Source of the DNA: Pleurodeles waltl
Taxonomy: Eukaryota > Chordata > Amphibia > Caudata > Salamandridae
Direction: 5' to 3'
DNA length: 64,000 nt
Assembly: GCF_031143425.1 (NCBI RefSeq)
Contig: NC_090437.1
Location: 1,181,446,863-1,181,510,862 of the forward strand
Part shown: one piece after another, positions 11,640-23,386 of the stretch
How the letters are laid out: every line of letters starts with the position of its first letter
Position numbering within the stretch: position 1 is the stretch's first letter
The notes under the pieces: model-generated
What the model was told of the DNA's origin: nothing
The model's database searches: none
Seen by the model: the letters and a program-made list of their open reading frames with translations, nothing else
Translations under genes and position numbers: made by a program

Positions 11640-12640
11640 TCTTGTGGTCGGTTTGTGCTAGCAGAGTCCATGGCCTGATGCTGGAAGGAGTCCAGAAAAA
11701 GTCTCAGTTCTTCAGGGTTGTAGAAGTCTTTGGATACCCCGTTTTAGGTGACCCACATTCTCGCGGGGTCAAAAAGGCTGTATTTCATCTCCAGTTGGCG
11801 AAGCCGGGGTCTTAAGGCTAGAAAGGTCTTTCTGCGTTCGTTTGTGTCTTTAGAATAATCGGCCATTATTCGGATGTCATGTTGGCCTATTCGAAAGGGT
11901 CCATGACTTCGTGCCTGGAGTATTTGCCGGGTCTGGTTATGGCGTAGTAGGCATGCGATGATTGGTTGAGGTCTTATCGGGGCGTTTCGGGCCTACTCTA
12001 TGTGCTCATTGGAATTCCAACGGTGAGTCAAAGGTCAATGAGGTCAGTTTGGGAAGGGTAGTAGCCCAGAAAGGCCTGTATATCTGTTCCCTCTTCGTTT
12101 TCCGGAATCCCTCACAGGCGGATGTTGTCTCTTCGGCTTCTGTCCTCCATATCTGTTATTTTGCTCCTGAGGTAGAGGAGATCATGATCTTTGTCCTGGG
12201 ACGTGGCTACCTGCGTTTCAAGTGTCCCCATACAATGTTCCAATCCTGTCACCTAAGATTGGAAGCCTGCAATGTCTGATCGCATGGATTTGGTCTCCAG
12301 GGTCAGTGAAGATATGGAAGCGTCCATCCCCTCTATCCGGCGGCTAACGGCGGTGATCCCCTGTAGTATCCGTTCCATGGTTGTGGACTGTTCTTTGACG
12401 GACATCGCAGTGGGCTGGGTTGGGGGTAATGATGCGTGGGGTCCTGTCGTAGTGGAGGTTGGGCGTTTATGGTGGAGTGCCTCTGAAAATAATAGTTGCT
12501 GTGCCGGCTTACCAGTAGGTTTATGATTTGGCTTGCCACTGGGCATTGCAGTGCCAGCCTGCAAGAATTGCCCGGTTGAGTCCAAGACCCTCCTCGGGAT
12601 CCGGTGGGAGTAGGGGTGCAAGGATCAGTCAACACTCATC
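11640..12640 (-). pseudogene. L1 ORF1, coiled-coil RNA-binding protein, degraded
   Basis: From 12621 the minus strand encodes a Pro/Ser/Thr/Gln-rich N-terminus, then a heptad-like helix (MERILQGITAVSRRIEG, then LTLETKSMRSD). The following region to about 11640 keeps traces of the RNA-recognition part, but in broken frames. ORF1p normally trimerises through the coiled coil and coats L1 RNA. Its position upstream of an endonuclease-first ORF2 fits L1 organisation. The family call is by architecture and not by close match; the 3' limit is approximate. Confidence 0.6.
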
Positions 12641-13917
12641 TCTCCCCTTTTCTTTTTTTTTCTTTTTTTTTCCTCTGTCTTTTCTTTTCTTTTCTTTTCT
12701 TTTTTCTTTTCCTCCTTTATTTGTACTGAACTAGTGGACGCTGCGGCATACAGCCATCATCTGTTGTCACCAGGCAGGAGGGTTATGGCGATAAGGGCGC
12801 AGGGATGATTAAGCAGGTGTGGGGCCCGGAATAATCCGGGTGTTGAGATGGCATTATCTAGTGCTTGTTGCGCGGCTTTGGAGGGTGCGAGGCATTAATA
12901 GGGCAGTGTCCACTGTTTACCTTCGTTGTTAAGCTTCGTTAAGCTTTGGTTTGGCTTGCTGTTGCAGAGCTAGCCTCCAGTTAGGATGCGGGGGGAGTAT
13001 TGGAGATAGGACGGACAAGTCCCTCTTTATGTTACATTATCACCGGCCCATCTCAGCCAACGGCGTGTACTCCTGGATGTCTTTTCCGATGTTGGAGCCC
13101 AGTTGATGCCTGTGGGTGCTGGGGGCCCTTGATGCTGCTCTGGTATCTGGGTAGCCTGGGAGGGGGAGGAAAGCGGCGTTGGTCCCCGCCCCTCTTTGCT
13201 TGCTTTTTTCCTCTTCCTTTTTTTTTTTTCCTCTTCTTCTCCCCTCTTGCCTTTTGGGGGGGGGTGCGTAGTGCCTGTCTCTACCCGGTAGCTGGTTTCT
13301 CCCTTTTCTTTCTTGTTTTTGTTGGTATATTATTTTTTTGTCCTTTCATTTTTCCCCTCAGAGGAAGGGGGGGAGCGCGATGGTCAGGTGATGGGGTGGC
13401 GCAGCGCCTCTTGCCAGTGCTGGGGCGCGAGGGTCAGTACCTGTGGAGCCGGGTGATGCTGTGCCGGTCGAGCCGATCTGCCTCAGGATCTGAGGATGCG
13501 ACTCCGCCCCCTCGACAGGGCCTCTGATACCGAGACGTGCTGCGGACCCTCTGGTGCACCGCAGCGGGTCTCCTCTGTAGGGGTCGGGGGCTCGACGCAC
13601 TGGGAAGGTCTCCGAGGCCCTCCGTGTTGGTTTTTCTTTCTCTCAGCGAATCAGCCGCTCCAATCCACCTGGGGCTGCAGAGATGCGACTCCACCCCCCA
13701 GTTAGGCCTCCGTTGTCGAGGCGTGCTGCGAGCTGTCGGGTTCATAATGTCGGGCCTCCTTAGCAGGAATCGGGGTCTCGGTGCTTCAGGAAGGGCTCAG
13801 GGGTCATTTGAAATGTTTGTTCGGCGGCCGCTAAGCCCCCGCCGCCTCCCCGGGATCGCCCCAGCACGGAGCTCTCGGCTTAGGCGGCCATCTTTCCTCG
13901 TGGCCAGGCCACGCCCC
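12640..13917 (-). promoter_or_regulatory. Presumed L1 5' untranslated/promoter region
   Basis: Lies between the 5' edge fixed by the target duplication and ORF1. It contains long C/T tracts on the plus strand (12640-12720 and 13195-13350) and a CpG-rich block at 13380-13910 with a repeated GAGTCGCATC-type phrase on the minus strand (13505, 13690). L1 5' regions normally carry the internal promoter. No start element was identified directly. Confidence 0.5.
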
Positions 13918-14187
13918 AATGTACAGCCTTCAGTACATATTGTCAATATTTGTATATACTGTTTTTCTATTCGTTAGGTATATCTGCCTATTCCTAAAAT
14001 ATCACTGATTTCACTCAATTCCTTTTGTCCTTGCGTTCTTCCAGGGGGTCACGGGGTGTAAATGTACTGTTGTTGCATGTGTTTGTGTGTATGGTGTTGT
14101 AGATGAGGGTGAGGATGCGGGTGGGGTGTTGCGTGTGTGTGTCACTCTCTTCCCCCCCCTCCCCTGTGTGATAGGTGCAGTACTCAC

Positions 14188-14270
14188 TGTGGTCGTTGCC
14201 GCCGTCTTTGATATTCCTCGTGTATGAGGAGGTAGACCATCGTGGGCATGACCTGTAACTCGGGCTCCAT
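14188..14270 (-). pseudogene. Transposase exon 1 (H1), orphaned
   Basis: ATG at 14270, 83 nt, ending before a GTGAGTACTGC donor. It encodes a small exon starting MEPELQVMPTMVYLLI and ending in an Arg-rich stretch, the same length as exon 1 in H2, H3 and H4. The main catalytic exon was deleted from H1 (junction near 340), so this exon has no partner. Confidence 0.7.
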
Positions 14271-14596
14271 GGCATCCTGGTTCTTCGTTGAGTGTCGAGA
14301 GGTGAGTGGTTTCCCTTCCAAACACTGTTTCCGCCGAGCTTTTGATGGCGTTGGTACCACCCCGGAAAAGCTGGCAGATTGGCGGGTTGTAATGGGGTGG
14401 GCGGTACATTGTCTTCCGTCTGTCTGTTGGCGGTTACCACCACAGTGTTTGTTGCCACCGCCGTGGCGGTCGGTGTGTTGAAGTGGTTGCCTGTGTTGTC
14501 GGTTTCCGCTCTGGTTGTGATCCCATTTTTTTTTACCGCCAGCCTGTTGGCGGTATTACCGCTTTAACACCGACCGCCAAGTTTGTAAAGAGGGCC

Positions 14597-15486
14597 ATTG
14601 TCTTTATACTTTGCATGCAGTAAACAAACAGAGTTTCAGTATTATATGTGTGAATTAATAAGAAGTCAATTATTCAGAAAAGGTATACTTTGGACTGAAT
14701 GTCACCAATTGTTTTTTTAATAAACTTAGCTCAGAAGAACCTACCTGTATAGTGTGTAAATTGCAGTACTTTTTTGAATTATTTACTTCTTACTTTTTTC
14801 TTTGTTCTCCTCTTCCTTTGATTCTAGTGTCATTCTTTCTTTGTTTCTTTCTTCTATCCTCTTGCCTTCTTTCGTGCCTTCTACCCTGCCTTCTTCATCT
14901 TTCTTTCCTTCTATTCATCCTTCGTCATCTGTCTTTCTTCTTTTCTTTCTTTCTTTCTTTCTTCCTGTCTTTCTTTCTTTCTTTGTTTCTTTCTTTCTTA
15001 AACTATGTTACTTATCAAGATTCTCAGCCACATTTTATCCATTTGCCTGTGGTTGTGTCATTCACATTTTTTCCAACTCACTCAAGCATGTATCAAGAGT
15101 GTCAGCCCACTTTAGCCATTGCCTAAATTCACCATAATTTACGGCATGGTGTCCATTTAAAATGAGCACATCCACACACAAAGTAGTTCACTTCACTGTC
15201 ACCGAGTACTATGGTAATGTGTTGGAGTTTTTAGACCAAAAACCATATTTGCCTTTAGTCAATGTTTTTCTTTAGATTGACAAACACCCAACAACTTCCT
15301 GAAATAAAAGTTTTGCAAAAGTCAAGACAAAACAAAACAAGATTTGCCAAAACTCAGGCGGACGACATGCAACCTTTTGGCTTTGCCAAAACATGTTACC
15401 AAGCTGGTTTAATTGAAGTGGCATCGTGACATTGTAGTTGCCTGCAATTGAGTGTTAGGCCTATAATTTTTCTTGTAATGATAACC

Positions 15487-15542
<56 letters not shown>

Positions 15543-15955
15543 ATGCATTCCACAACTGAAAAGCTGTTATTTTGCATATATGATTAGGAAACAGCCTCAT
15601 CTGTGAACATTGTATGCAATTCAAATTTGTATTCTGAGAATATGCCTGGCACTTTTAGCTGGCACATGTTTTCTACTTATTTTTGTGACATATGATATTA
15701 AAAAAAAATGAATAAACAATCATTGCACCAACTAATTCTCCAAGGCCAAATCTTTTTGCATAGACACGTTTTGATCCTGTACATATGGACATCAAAAAAG
15801 AGTCACGCTGTTAGATTCACATGTGTCCATTCCTTCAGTACAGGGAAAATAAAGTCAGAGAATTCGAAAGGCTTTGCACGAGGTCATGGACAAAATGAAT
15901 GTCAACCATTATTCACAAATAATTTACATTTGAAGTAAGCTTCCAATTTTCAACC
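14597..15955. repeat. Non-coding spacer with TTTC and TAA microsatellites
   Basis: A pyrimidine tract dominated by TTTC/TTCC runs at about 14790-15000, and about 17 uninterrupted TAA/AAT triplets lie at 15488-15537. Open frames over these tracts are compositional. I see no gene, TIR or RT motif in the rest of the interval. Confidence 0.75.
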
Positions 15956-15959
15956 CAGG

Positions 15960-16336
15960 TTTGTTGGTCTATGTGCTCAGTCAGTGCGGCGGGGAGCTGA
16001 GGGATGTGGGCCACCAGAAGTTATCCCAAGCTGAGGTGGCGTATCTGAAGATGATGAGCTCAATCTTGTTAGAGTTGAGCTTGAGGCAGCTTTCTCTCAT
16101 CCAGGTTGCTTCTATTCCTCAGTGGAAGTTCCTTTTGGCCGTGTCTGGGTCTTCACTGAGGGAAATTATGAGTTGTGCGTCATCAGCATATGACACAATG
16201 TTCATACCGTGGTTTCTGATGATGGCTGCAGGAGGGGCCATGTATACATTGAACAGTGTGGGACTCAGTGAGGATCCTTGGGGGACTCCACAGATGACGT
16301 CTGTTGGTCTGGATGTGTAGGGCAGGAGTCTGACAC
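15960..16336 (-). pseudogene. L2/CR1-type LINE reverse transcriptase, 3' half
   Basis: Read on the minus strand the segment encodes CGVPQGSSLSPTLFNVYM, then IIRNHGMNIVSYADDAQL with the catalytic YADD, then a connector ending LKLNSNKIELIIF. These are canonical non-LTR reverse transcriptase blocks. The upstream half of the enzyme is at 25261-26630, on the other side of H2. Homology is not visible beyond about 15960, so the 3' end of the LINE is missing or unrecognisable. Confidence 0.85.
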
Positions 16337-16602
16337 TGTGGGGGTCATTCTGACCTCAGCGGTAAAAGGCGCTTACCGCCGGTCAGAAGACCGCCATAAC
16401 ACCGCTGCGGTAAACCGCCACGGTCATTCTGACCCGCAACTGGCAAACCGCCAAAAACCCAACATCAACAAAATTCCGCCACAGCAACGGCCAGCGAAAA
16501 ACTGGCGATGACCAAACCTCCACCGTCACGCCAACAGAAATACGCCCATGCCATTCCGACCCACAAATCCCCGCAGCGGTCTTTCAACCGCGGTATTCCA
16601 TT

Positions 16603-16618
16603 GGCGGTACACACCGCC
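16603..16618. promoter_or_regulatory. Subterminal GGCGGT-N4-ACCGCC palindrome (H2)
   Basis: A 16-bp inverted repeat, GGCGGTACACACCGCC, about 260 bp inside the left end. Near-identical words occur as a tandem pair upstream of gene 2 in the same element (20675-20704) and at the corresponding places in H3 and H4. Candidate binding site for the Myb-like proteins; binding is inferred. Confidence 0.5.
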
Positions 16619-16933
16619 GCGCTCAAAATACACACACCTTTCCAAAACACTACCACATTGGACAATTCAAAATACACACACCTGAGACACATACACACAC
16701 CACTCCCACACACCCAATACAATATAAAACACACACCCACATCACCCACAAACACTTACGACCACAATTGCGACTGAAGGACAGAGAGAGACAGCACAGA
16801 ATAGAGTAGACCATCACACAGAGGCAAATCACAACATCACCCACACAATATCCACGCACAAAACACCATACACCACCACACTCACCACACTCTACAACAC
16901 ATACACCACCCCTCACCTCATCCACACCACCCC

Positions 16934-18215
16934 ATGGCACCCCAAAGACACACCAGGTTCTCTGACGCAGAACTCAGGGTCATGGCGGAGGAAATAGTTC
17001 GGGTAGAGCCCCAGCTCTTCGGGACACAGGTGCAGCACACCACCATTGCCAGGAAGATGGAGCTATGGCAAAGAATAGTGGACAGGATCAACGCTGTGGG
17101 ACAGCATCCACGAAATCGGGACGACATCAGGAAGCAGTGGAACGACCTACGGGGGAAGGTGCGTTCCATGGTATCAAGGCACAACATCGCGGTACAGCGG
17201 ACTGGCGGCGGACCCCCACCTACTCCCCCAGAATTCACAGCATGGGAGGAGGAAGTCTTGCACATCCTGCATCCTGAGGGCCTCGCAGGAGTAGGCGGAG
17301 GAATGGACTCTGGTAAGTCAAATCTTCACTACTTCATTCCCCCCACCCCACCTGCATGCCAAATCATACCCCCACCCCCATCACACCAACTCCTTGCAAA
17401 TGGCTCACCATCACAACCCACCCATCCCAAAACCTAGCCCTGCATGCGTCCCCAAAGCATGGACACCCATCACCAAAGCATGCCCACTGCACATACCCAT
17501 CTCCCCCACAAGCAACTGTCACAAAAGCCCCCACAAGGGAATGCCAGCACTGGAGACAGTCGGTTCCCCACAGACAGCCACAGGCTACAGCAGACCTAAC
17601 CCCCTCTGGGAACACCAGCACAGCTCCCACCCAGCGGGCCCATGCCTCTGTCTCCAGGACACGTCAATCAGCGGTGTGTCAACCACTACAGGGCACCCAG
17701 GTTGACCCACCACCCCAACAACAGGGACCTGGGGGCAGTGGTAGTGGGCACACGGTCCAGGGGACAGAGGCCCAGGGAAACAGGGGAACTGGGAGGGCTG
17801 CTGTGCGACAGGGGGGGACAGGCCCAGGGAACCGACTCTCCAAGAGGCCCTCTCCTCCATCATGGGAGCATACCACCGCTCCCAGGAGACGATGGCTATG
17901 GTACTGGCCAGGTTCCAGGAGATCCAGGTACTGCAGGAGGAACAGTACATGGGGTTCAGAGAGGAACTGAGAAACATTAGTTCCGCAATGGGGACCATTG
18001 TCGTGGCCCTTAACCAGATAGTCACCACATTGCGGGACCATGTGGCACCACAAAGGGCCCCTGTCACTAGCATGGACCCAGACCAGGCTACCACCTCCGC
18101 CTGCGCTAGTGGACAGGAGGCCCCCACACACCGACAGGCCACCAGAACCCCACCTCCTGCAGAAGAAGAACCACCCCGCAAGCGGTACCTGAGATCTCAC
18201 AAGAAGACAGAGTAG
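16934..18215 (+). pseudogene. Myb/SANT-like gene 1 (H2), exon 2 truncated
   Basis: Exon 1 (16934-17312, 379 nt) is intact and ends at a GGTAAGTC donor. It encodes the DNA-binding domain: FSDAELRVMAEEIVRVEP, LWQRIVDRINAVGQ, then RKQWNDLRGKVRS, matching the NAIF1/tSNARE1-type Myb/SANT-like family. Exon 2 has lost its acceptor and first ~165 nt; homology resumes near 17540. A frameshift lies near 17835. The C-terminal part (17862-18215) keeps the coiled coil (SQETMAMVLARFQEIQVLQ) and the basic PPRKRYLRSHKKTE tail, a likely nuclear localisation signal. In active elements this protein would bind the ends and carry the transposase into the nucleus. Confidence 0.8.
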
Positions 18216-19636
18216 GATGCCAAGACCCCCGCCAGCAAACGATACCCCCTGATGTCATCCCACTGTCCCACATTGTCACCCTGTCCAAACTTAAACTGCC
18301 CCTGCTCCATCCTTCCACAGGCATATGGACAATGCACCTGTGAGACTGAAAACTGGACTCTGCCATGGACATTACTCCACCATCACCCATCACCGTTTTA
18401 CAATCATGTCCCTAAATTTAGCACTTTAATAAAATCACTTATTGCACTTAAAAAATCTGGAGTCTGCTTGTATTTTGAACAAATGTATTAGACATAACGG
18501 TGCCAAAATGTTCAGTTACATTGTGATGACAACATACCACTGTCACACAGCTGTAGTCCATGGGCAAACAAAGCAGAGGTCAAGCAGAGGTCACGCAGTG
18601 GGGCCCACAGCTCTGAAAACGGAAGGGAAAGTCACAACTCAGTTAACAGGAACTGGGGGGAAACACAGACAGTAGAGAGGCAGGAGACTTTAAGTAAATG
18701 TAAAATGGCGGGGTTGATTCGTACCTGTGTGCTACTGAAAATACTGTTGTATCACTGTGTCCCTGTTGTCTGTGTCGTCCCCGTCGTCTTCCTCCTCTTC
18801 ACTCTCCACAGGCTCCACAGCTGCTACAACACCACCATCTGGACCATCCTCCTGCAGGAAAGGCACCTGGCGTCGCAAAGCCAGGTTGTGAAGCATACAG
18901 CAGGCCACGATGATATGGCACACCTTCTTTGGTGAGTACATTAGTGATACACCTGTCATATGCAGGCACCTAAACCTGGCCTTCAGGAGGCCAAAGGTCC
19001 GCTCAATCACCCTCCTAGTACGCCCATGGGCCTCATTGTACCGTTCCTCTGCCCTTGTCCTGGGATTCCTCACTGGGGTCAGTAGCCACGACAGGTTGGG
19101 GTAACCAGAGTCACCAATTAGCCACACACAGTGTCTCTGTAGCTGTTCCATCACATAAGGGATGCTGCTATTTCGCATGATGTACGCGTCATGCACTGAC
19201 CCAGGGAACTTGGCAGTTACATGGGAGATGTACTGGTCAGCCAAACAGACCACCTGGACATTCATCGAATGATAACTTTTTCTGTTCCTGTACACCTGCT
19301 CACTTTCACTGGGGGGAACCAAAGCCACATGGGTCTCATCAATGGTACCAATGATGTTGGGGATATGTCCAAGGGCATAGAAATCACCCTTCACTGTAGC
19401 CAAATCGCCCACCTCAGGGAAAACAATGTAGCTCCGCATGTATTTCATCAGGGCAGACAACACTCTGGACAAAACCTTAGAAAACATAGGCTGAGACATC
19501 CCTGATGATATGGCCACTGTTGTTTGGAATGATCCACTTGCCAAAAAATGGAGTACTGACAGAACCTGCACCAGAGGGGGAAACCCTGTGGGTTGGCGAA
19601 TGGGGGACATCAGGTCTGGCTCCAGCTGGGCACACA

Positions 19637-20214
19637 GGGGGTCATTCTGACTTTGACGGGCGGCGGAGGCCGCCCGCCAAAGTCCCGCCGGCAGAATACA
19701 GCTGCGCGATCAAAAGACCGCCGCGGTAATTCTGAGTTTCCCGCTGGGCTGGCGGGCGACCGCCAGAAGGCCGCCCGCCAGCCCAGCGGGAAACCCCCTT
19801 CCATGAGGATGCCGGCTCCGAATTGAGCAGGCGGAGTGGAAGGGGTGCGACGGGTGCAGTTGCACCCATCGCTATTTTCAGTGTCTGCTTGGCAGACACT
19901 GAAAATCTTGGTGGGGCCCTGTTAGGGGGCCCCACGACACCTGTTCCCGCCAGCCAGGTTCTGGCCGTCAAAACCGCCAGAGCCAGGCTGGCGGTAAGGG
20001 GGTCGGAATCCCCATGGCGGCGCTGCCCGCAGCGCCGCCATGGAGGATTCCCCAGGGCAGCGGGAAACCGGCGGGACAGCGCCAGTTTTCCATTTCTGAC
20101 CACGGCTGTACCGCCGCGGTCAGAATGCCGATGGGAGCACCGCCAGCCTGTTGGCGGTTCTCCCGCGGTCGTTGGCCCTGGCGGTCCATGACCGCCAGGG
20201 TCAGAATGACCCCC
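19637..20214. mobile_element. Harbinger-type MITE (578 bp) inside the H2 transposase
   Basis: Terminal inverted repeats GGGGGTCATTCTGAC (19637) and GTCAGAATGACCCCC (ending 20214) match the ends of H2 itself. A perfect ACA duplication flanks it (19634-19636, 20215-20217). The body is rich in GCGG/CCGC words with several internal inverted repeats (for example CGCTATTTTCAGTG near 19870), and no credible gene. Removing it with one ACA copy restores the transposase reading frame, so the insertion is younger than H2. Confidence 0.92.
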
Positions 20215-20674
20215 ACAGTTCCTGTATAGTGGCTCGGTCAAGTCTGTATGTCAGTATGACATGTCTTTCTTCCATTGTCGACAGGTCCACCAGCGGTCTG
20301 TACACGGGAACATTCCTCCATCTCCTCGCAAGTCCCAGCGGACGGTGCCTAGGAAGGACAACATGGAGCACAGAGTCAAGCAACCCACAGGTACGTAACC
20401 ACAGCTTGCACATTACACGATTCGCTATGCATTGAATGGCTTGTATGAGTGGCAATGCAACGCCTAGGCCTGTGTGACGCAGTAGAAATTAAGCCATGTG
20501 GGCCCTTGAAATGGCAGCTGCCTGACCTGTGAAGTGTGACAATGGGATGTGAGGTCAATGTGCTGGCGTGGTACACCGTGGTAGTAGGCGGTCGAAGACC
20601 GCGGCGCAAAGCAGCATTGGTTAACATTGAACCCTATGGGTCTCAGGAGCCAAAGACGATGTGCGCCGGCGGTC

Positions 20675-20704
20675 GCGGTACGCACCGCCGCGGTACGCAC
20701 CGCC
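20675..20704. promoter_or_regulatory. Tandem pair of GCGGTACGCACCGCC motifs upstream of H2 gene 2
   Basis: Two adjoining copies (20675-20689, 20690-20704) of the palindromic word found near the element end at 16603. They lie about 110 bp upstream of the gene 2 start codon, within a conserved CpG-rich block also seen in H1 (about 357-372), H3 and H4. Probable promoter or operator-like region for gene 2; this is inference. Confidence 0.5.
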
Positions 20705-20811
20705 GCGGGCGTGACCGCCATTTTCTATCTGCTTAATCACTCGAGACCTGATCATCCACAGGAGAGGACCTATACTGCAAGTGCTGCTGTGACGTCGGTC
20801 TGGAAGATACA

Positions 20812-23348
20812 ATGGCTGCTGCGACTGGGGAAAGGGCCCCTGCCTTCACATCTGAGGAATTGGAGAAACTTGTTGATGGGGTCCTCCCCCAGTATGCGCT
20901 ACTCTACGGTCCTCCAGACCAACAGGTAAGTACACTGGGACCATGCTTTGTGGGCAATGCCTGTGTTGAGTGGGGTGGATGAAAGATGGTGGGCAGGGGA
21001 GCGAATGAGGCATGCATCGCACGACAGATGAGAGCATGTGCTATATGGCAAGGTTGGGGAGGGGGGCCACTCACATCGACCATGCAGAAAATGATGATAT
21101 TTATTTTTCCACCCTGTCCATGTCACATAGGTCAGCGCCCATCAGAAGATCGACATTTGGCGTGCCATCGCCAAGGACGTCCGGACCCTGGGGGTCAACA
21201 ACAGACGGGGCACCCACTTCCGCAAGAGGTGGGAGGACATCCGCCGCGGGAGCAGGAAGACCGTGGAGGCTCTGCTGGGGATGGCCTCCCAACGTAGGAG
21301 GGGTGGCTCCCGTCAATTGACCCCCCTGATGTCCCGGATCCTGGCGGTGGCCTACCCCGATTTGGATGGGCGCGTGAAGACATCACAGCAGACACAAGGG
21401 GGTGAGTACCAGCACATTCTGCTATGTTAGCGCACAGTGGAGGTGTCTGGGTGGGGGAGGAGGGCTGTGGGTATCTCTAGGCCAGGGCGATTTCTGTAGG
21501 CTGGGCCCCTCCGTAAGGCATGGCCCTGTGCCCCCGCCCCCCACCTCTGTAGGGTGCTAAGTACAGCTATCCATGGCCCTGGGTCACCTATGTGTGCAGT
21601 TGTCGTCCATAGGCTTGTAGGCAAAGTCACAATAATTGAGTAGTGTACACCGAGTGCGCGGCGTAGTGCAGGGGGCTTCTGTGTCTGTCCTCTCCGCCAA
21701 CGGTGTCGCCAATGCATGCACTCAACATGTCATTTTTTCTCCCCCACCCCCCTTTTTTTTGGTCTTCCTGTTCATGTGGCGGAGGAGAAGTGGCATCGGA
21801 GCACGAGGGAGCTGCATCTCACATGGCCCCGGAGGGCCATGCAACCGACTCCGAGTTCACCAGTGAGACGGAGGGCGAGGGGAGCTCCACAACGGGGACC
21901 CATGGAGACGTCAGCGACACAGACACGTCCTCGGAAAGGAGCTCCCTTGTGGTGGCGGCAACATCCGTGCCCACCGCTACAACAGGTACAGCCGCCACCC
22001 AGCACACCAGCTCCGCCCTCCAAGCAGCCCCTCAGCGTTCGCCCCGTGCCCACTCGGCCAGGAAGGCGGGCATCTCCTTCGCCCCAGGCACCTCAGGCCC
22101 TGCCCCAGTTACCCCTGCTGCCCTCAGTGAGGAGATCATTGACCTCCTCCAGACACTCATTGTTGGGCAGTCTACCCTTTTGAATGCCATCCAGGGTGTA
22201 GAAAGGGAGGTGCACCGGAGCAATGCATACCTGGAGGGCATTCATTCGGGTCAGGCTGCCCATCAGCGATCGTTCAACGCTCTGGCGTCAGCACTGACGG
22301 CAGCCATTGTCCATGTCTCCTGCCTCCCCCCTCCAATTTCCTCATCCCAGTCCCACTCCCCTGTTCCTCTGCCTATCCCAGCCACACCTACAGACCAGCC
22401 TGCACACACATCAACACCCAAGGGCAGCTCATCCAGACATAAGCACCACAGATCACACAAGCATTCACACATGGAACATCCACATGCAGACATGCCAACA
22501 GCCACTGCCTCCTATGTGTCCCCCTCCTCCTCGTCTCCCTCCTCCCTCCCTGTGACGTCTCCACTCACACCTGCATGCACACCACCATCAGCCAGTACGT
22601 CCATCACCAGCACACCCACCAGAACACTCCGCACACGTGCAGTCACCACCCCCCCTGCCATTTACACGTCCCCTGTGTCCTCTCCCAGTGTGTCTGTCAC
22701 CCCCTCCTCCAAACCACACAAACGCATGCAGCCACCCACCCAACAGCCATCCACCTCACGACAGCCTCCGTCACAAGCACCTGCACCCAAAGACAGCACA
22801 CTTGACTCTCCTACAACCACATCCTCTTCCTCCACTCCCATACCCACTGCACCTACCCTTCCCACTGCTCCTAAAAAGTTTTTCCTCTCCAAAATTAACC
22901 TCTTTGCATCACCTGACCCACCCCCTCCATCTCGTAAGAGTCCAAACAGCACCTCAGCCACCACAAGCCCTGCACCTACAAGGACCATAGTCCAGGGTAT
23001 TGGAGTCCACCAGCTTCTAGGGCAGCAACATCGGCCAGCAGCAAGGGGACAGCCAGCCCACCCCCTGGGAAAAAAACTAAAAAAGGGAAGGGCCGGCGCG
23101 AGAGGCCAGAGATGGCAGCCCCCAAAGGCACTACCCTGGCACCGTCACCTGGCACATCCACAAAGGGAGGCAAGGGCCCCAGAGAATCGGCGAAGGAGGG
23201 CAAGGGCAGCAGGGCGGACAAGTCCGGCAGCAGGCGAGCTGCCCAGGAGGGCCCCACCAGCCCCATTTCGGGTGTGAAGGAGGACACCCACGGGCCCAGG
23301 ACTCCAGCACAGGAGGGCCCCGCAAGCGAAAGGTCGGATGGCGACTGA
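20812..23348 (+). CDS. Myb/SANT-like gene 2 (H2), three exons, one 1-nt frameshift
   Basis: Exon 1 20812-20925 (38 codons), exon 2 21131-21401 (271 nt, acceptor CACATAG, donor GGTGAGTA), exon 3 from about 21785. In exon 3 the acceptor used by the relatives is lost, but CGGAG/GAGAAG a few bases on keeps the frame. Exons 1-2 form the DNA-binding domain: APAFTSEELEKLVDG, IDIWRAIAKDVRTLG, then RKRWEDIRRG. Exon 3 has an acidic start, a helical block (VGQSTLLNAIQGVERE, NAYLEGIHSGQAAHQRSF) and a long Ser/Thr/Pro tail. Near 22995 one base is missing relative to H3 (VQG-I versus VQG-Y); with it the protein would be about 649 residues ending at 23348, without it the frame stops at 23277. It lies antisense within the transposase intron. 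Confidence 0.75.
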
Positions 23349-23386
23349 TCGGAAAATATTGGCCCAATCTGGTTCCCTGGGAACAC

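Larger units (their letters stand above)
4777..13917 (-). mobile_element. L1-type LINE, near full length, inserted in H1
   Basis: A 9.14-kb non-LTR retrotransposon on the minus strand, flanked by a 14-bp target duplication. In transcript order it has a GC-rich 5' region starting GGGGCGTGGCCTGGCC (13917), then ORF1 (about 12621-11640), then a 2.3-kb spacer holding a tandem duplication. ORF2 follows, with endonuclease, reverse transcriptase and a C-terminal CxxC domain (9273-5662), then a 0.9-kb 3' region with purine-rich tracts. Many frameshifts and stops show it is dead. The 3' end at 4777 reads T-rich then AAA on the minus strand instead of a poly(A) tail, which is unusual for L1. Confidence 0.85.
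1..14596 (+). mobile_element. Harbinger element H1, partial, with a degraded right end
   Basis: Its left end lies outside the window. The right end is the GC-rich subterminal block and degraded terminal repeat at about 14500-14596, ending GAGGGCC. Internal order matches H2: gene 1 fragment, gene 2, minisatellite, then minus-strand transposase exon 1. A deletion joins gene 1 exon 2 (to about 339) directly to the promoter of gene 2 (from about 340), so the main transposase exon and the end of gene 1 are gone. Three later insertions lie inside it (1376-1828, 2705-3204, 4777-13917). The decayed terminus and frameshifted genes make it an old, dead copy. PIF/Harbinger assignment rests on homology with H2 and H3 in this window. 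Confidence 0.85.

Noticed and set aside
14752..15137. Phe/Ser/Leu-rich membrane-like proteins
   Set aside because: Encoded by TTTC/TTCC microsatellite; no conserved start or domain.
15409..15624. Poly-Tyr protein
   Set aside because: Translation of the TAA/AAT microsatellite.
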